From NCBI GenBank assembly GCA_017482385.1, contig JAFUNI010000022.1, positions 1 to 64,000 on the forward strand: a stretch of 64,000 nt of DNA. The letters are read 5' to 3'. The first letter of the stretch is position 1, and every line of letters begins with the position of its first letter. The stretch is from Oscillospiraceae bacterium (GTDB taxonomy: Bacteria > Bacillota > Clostridia > Oscillospirales > Oscillospiraceae). The notes beneath the pieces are model-generated. The model did not search any database and was not told the origin of the DNA. It saw nothing but the letters and a program-made list of their open reading frames with translations. Below are positions 61,713 through 64,000 of the stretch, in pieces. The position numbers were made by a program, and so were the translations under genes.

Positions 61713-62555
61713 ATGCGTGAAATTCAAGTATCTGCCATCACCGATGTGGTGGAGCGGCTTTGCATTGAAGCCAACACCCATCTGCCCGGTGATGTAAAAT
61801 GCGCCATTGAGACCTGCCGCGCCTGCGAGGACGGTGCGATCGCCCAGGGCGTTTTGGACAAGATCATCGAAAACTACAACATCGCTGACAGCGAGAATGT
61901 TCCCATTTGCCAGGACACCGGCATGGCCTGCGTGTTCCTGGAAATCGGCCAAGATGTACATTTGGTTGGCGGCGACCTGCGGGAAGCCGTGGACGAGGGC
62001 GTGCGCCGCGGCTACGGCAAGGGCTATCTGCGCAAATCCGTTGTGGCTGACCCTGTCCGCCGTGGCAACACCGGCGACAACACCCCCGCAATGCTCTACA
62101 CCGAGATCGTTCCCGGTGAGAATGTGAAGATCACCGTTGGCCCCAAGGGCTTCGGCAGCGAGAATATGAGCGCCATCCGGATGTTCAAGCCCTCTGCCGG
62201 TCTGCAGGGCATCAAGGACTTTATCCTGGAGACTGTGGAATTGGCCGGCCCCAACCCCTGTCCTCCCATGGTGGTGGGCGTTGGTATCGGCGGTACCTTC
62301 GACAAGGCTGCGCTCCTTGCCAAGAAAGCCATTATGCGTCCCCTGGACACCCACAACCCCGACCCCTTCTATGCAGAACTGGAAGAGGAAATGCTGGAGA
62401 GAATCAATGCGCTGGGTATCGGACCTCAGGGCTTCGGCGGCAAGACCACTGCCATCGGTCTGAACATTGAGACTATGCCCACCCACATTGCAGGTATGCC
62501 CTGTGCGATCAACATCAACTGCCATGTGACCCGGCATAAGACGGAGGTGCTGTAA
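61713..62555 (+). CDS. Class I fumarate hydratase alpha subunit
   Basis: The protein has 280 residues. The three 4Fe-4S cysteines lie in ICQDTGMA, PNPCPPMVVGVGIGG and NINCHVTRH, with GFGSENMS before the second. It hydrates fumarate to malate or the reverse; related enzymes hydrate mesaconate to citramalate. It could therefore also supply the missing step of the methylaspartate pathway. Followed after one base by the beta subunit. Confidence 0.9.
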   Translation: MREIQVSAITDVVERLCIEANTHLPGDVKCAIETCRACEDGAIAQGVLDKIIENYNIADSENVPICQDTGMACVFLEIGQDVHLVGGDLREAVDEGVRRGYGKGYLRKSVVADPVRRGNTGDNTPAMLYTEIVPGENVKITVGPKGFGSENMSAIRMFKPSAGLQGIKDFILETVELAGPNPCPPMVVGVGIGGTFDKAALLAKKAIMRPLDTHNPDPFYAELEEEMLERINALGIGPQGFGGKTTAIGLNIETMPTHIAGMPCAININCHVTRHKTEVL

Positions 62556-62556
62556 A

Positions 62557-63108
62557 ATGGAAAAGCATATTACCCTTCCTCTCACCGAAGAGATCGCCAA
62601 GACTTTGAAGGCTGGCGACACCGTGTATCTCACCGGTACTATTTACACCTCCCGTGACGCAGGTCACAAGCGGATGTGCGAATCCCTGGCAAAGGGCGAG
62701 GAACTGCCCTTTGACCCCAAGGATGCCACCATCTACTATGTTGGTCCTACCCCCGCAAAGCCCGGTCAGGTCATCGGTTCTGCCGGTCCTACCACCTCCG
62801 GTCGTATGGATGCATACGCGCCCACTATGATGAGCGTTGGCGCCCGGGGCATGATCGGCAAGGGTGCAAGACTGCCCGAGGTCGTGGAGGCCATGAAGAA
62901 GTACACCGGTGTGTACTTTGGCGCTATCGGCGGCGCAGGCGCACTGCTTGCCAAGTGCATTAAGAAGTGCGAGCTGATCGCCTATGAAGATTTGGGCGCC
63001 GAGGCTCTGCGCAAGCTGTACGTTGAGGATATGCCCCTGTTCGTCATCATTGACTGCGAAGGCAACAACCTCTACGAAACCGGTCGTGCTGAATACTTAA
63101 AGAAGTAA
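62557..63108 (+). CDS. Class I fumarate hydratase beta subunit
   Basis: The protein has 183 residues. The substrate motif GPTTSGRMDAYAP, the IGKGA loop and GAIGGAGALLAKCI are intact, as in fumarase/tartrate dehydratase C-terminal domains. It completes the enzyme with the preceding gene. Last gene of the hdr-flx-tfr operon. Confidence 0.92.
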   Translation: MEKHITLPLTEEIAKTLKAGDTVYLTGTIYTSRDAGHKRMCESLAKGEELPFDPKDATIYYVGPTPAKPGQVIGSAGPTTSGRMDAYAPTMMSVGARGMIGKGARLPEVVEAMKKYTGVYFGAIGGAGALLAKCIKKCELIAYEDLGAEALRKLYVEDMPLFVIIDCEGNNLYETGRAEYLKK

Positions 63109-63109
63109 C

Positions 63110-63143
63110 AAAAAATCACCCTGCGATGCAGGGTGATTTTTTT
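63110..63143 (+). terminator. Terminator of the hdr-flx-tfr-fum operon
   Basis: A 15-bp stem (AATCACCCTGC/GCAGGGTGATT core with an A/T extension) and GAT loop, followed by T. It also serves the convergent gene on the minus strand. Confidence 0.9.
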
Positions 63144-64000
63144 AGTCTTCATATACATTGTAAGAGGTGAGCAGGTATTTGCCTGTTTCGTAGAGGGCTT
63201 TTTCATAGGCCCTTGCCACCGGCAAAGATGCGCCGTTTTGTCCGCGCAGTTTTTCAAACTTACGAAGCTTGTGCTGGATCTTACTGGTGGCTTCAAAGGT
63301 GAACGGGCCTTCAAAGCCCGCATCCACCAAGCCACGCATAGCATCGTCGTTATCCAAAGTGGACAGGAAGGGTGCAGTGTGCAGGTCATTTTTTCGGTCG
63401 TTATCGTTATAGTGAATAGCTTTTATGCGCTTGCCAAGTTTTACGATCTCATCGTGCTGCGGGGCAAACACATTGGCATGGCCGATATCCCAGCAAACAC
63501 CCATGAGCGGATGGTCAAAATAGTCCAGGAAATCCGCCAACCGCTGAGCACTGTTCATATAAAATCTGCCGTTATTGTCTGCAATGCCCACATTTTCCAC
63601 CAGCACCTTGACACCGGTCTTTTCCATAGTAGGAATCAGTTTTTCATAGAATTCCTTATTCAGCCGGAAGGTCTCCTCCTGGGGGGTATTTCGTTTGACA
63701 CCTGCATGGACTACGGTCATGGGGATGCCCAGCTCGCCGCAAATCTCAATAGAGCGGATGGTCTGCGCAGTCTTTTCCACCGGGTCTTCCGTGGGGCTCA
63801 GGGTTTCCAAGGTCTCAAATGCCGGGGAATGGGCCTGTACAAAGGTCACGCCCAGCTTATCCGCCTCGTCCTTCAGCCGGCGGATATCCTCCCGCCAATT
63901 ATCGTGCATATAGGCGGCAGCTTCGTTATTGTACATAGAAAAGTCTATGCACTTAAAGCCGGCATCTGCAACCTCTCTGATCTTATCGATGTCATTTGCA
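63142..64000 (-). CDS. Sugar phosphate isomerase/epimerase-like protein (5' end outside window)
   Basis: The coherent reading frame continues upstream of the first internal Met (63936) to the window edge, with barrel-like sequence (IDKIREVADAGFKCIDFS), so the true start lies beyond 64000. Motifs in the visible part include TVVHAGVKRN, VLVENVGIADN, GVCWDIGHANVF and IHYNDNDRK (metal-binding His, Glu and Asp). Same family as the pair at 26655-28300. Substrate unknown. Confidence 0.8.
   Translation of the reverse strand, partial: ANDIDKIREVADAGFKCIDFSMYNNEAAAYMHDNWREDIRRLKDEADKLGVTFVQAHSPAFETLETLSPTEDPVEKTAQTIRSIEICGELGIPMTVVHAGVKRNTPQEETFRLNKEFYEKLIPTMEKTGVKVLVENVGIADNNGRFYMNSAQRLADFLDYFDHPLMGVCWDIGHANVFAPQHDEIVKLGKRIKAIHYNDNDRKNDLHTAPFLSTLDNDDAMRGLVDAGFEGPFTFEATSKIQHKLRKFEKLRGQNGASLPVARAYEKALYETGKYLLTSYNVYED

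Overview
The window reads as a chromosomal segment of an anaerobic, fermentative Firmicute, most likely a gut Clostridia of the Oscillospirales type (inference from content and style). It has moderate GC, strong AGGAGG-type ribosome sites, near-consensus sigma-A promoters, many ATGA-coupled operons, the Firmicutes-type infC-rpmI-rplT operon with a structured leader, and B12- and iron-sulfur-dependent anaerobic metabolism. I see no phage, insertion sequence, transposase, integrase or CRISPR array.

Layout. 1-7722 (minus) is the N-terminal 2574 codons of a giant secreted surface protein that runs off the left edge. 8151-21124 encodes glutamate fermentation by the methylaspartate route: methylaspartate ammonia-lyase, glutamate mutase (GlmE, MutL, GlmS), a GntR regulator, citramalate/citrate lyase (CitF, CitE, CitD), its maturation enzymes (CitC, fused CitXG), an unusual P-loop/AlaRS-SAD-like protein and a CapA-like protein. 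The divergent region between citD and citC carries a strongly folded RNA candidate. 21227-25897 is a LysR-controlled Ald-like / M20 / MmgE-PrpD cluster. 26003-28300 holds a DUF308 membrane protein and two sugar-isomerase-like proteins. 28387-29746 is the translation operon, with an attenuator-type leader and an AUA start for IF3. 29748-36307 holds two tandem duplications (PHP proteins; MATE transporters) around a DUF1846 protein.

A tRNA-Leu(CAG) lies at 36472-36559. A 23-nt near-copy of its 3' end lies at 43410-43432, just upstream of a terminator. The two copies bracket an AraC-controlled module: AtuA/DUF1446, DUF4387, M20, CapA and a divergent fumarase-like pair. This looks like a tRNA-targeted catabolic island without an integrase. 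43478-50798 contains phosphatases, DeoR and AraC regulators and a sugar-acid-type trio (enolase superfamily, SDR, UlaG-like).

51581-63143 is the most interesting part. From one promoter it reads HdrB-HdrC-HdrA, MvhD/FlxD-like, two 4Fe-4S dicluster proteins, an FAD/NAD(P)/2Fe-2S protein (FlxA-like), a TfrB-like and a TfrA/FrdA-like subunit, an AspT/SucE-family transporter and a two-subunit class I fumarase. The simplest reading is a soluble, flavin-based electron-bifurcating (or confurcating) NAD(P)H:fumarate reductase, supplied by fumarase and drained by a dicarboxylate exporter. It would give this glutamate fermenter an alternative electron sink. The right edge cuts the start of a sugar-isomerase-like gene.

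Protein boundaries come from full reading frames and ribosome sites. Coordinates of short sites were counted by hand and may be off by a base or two.
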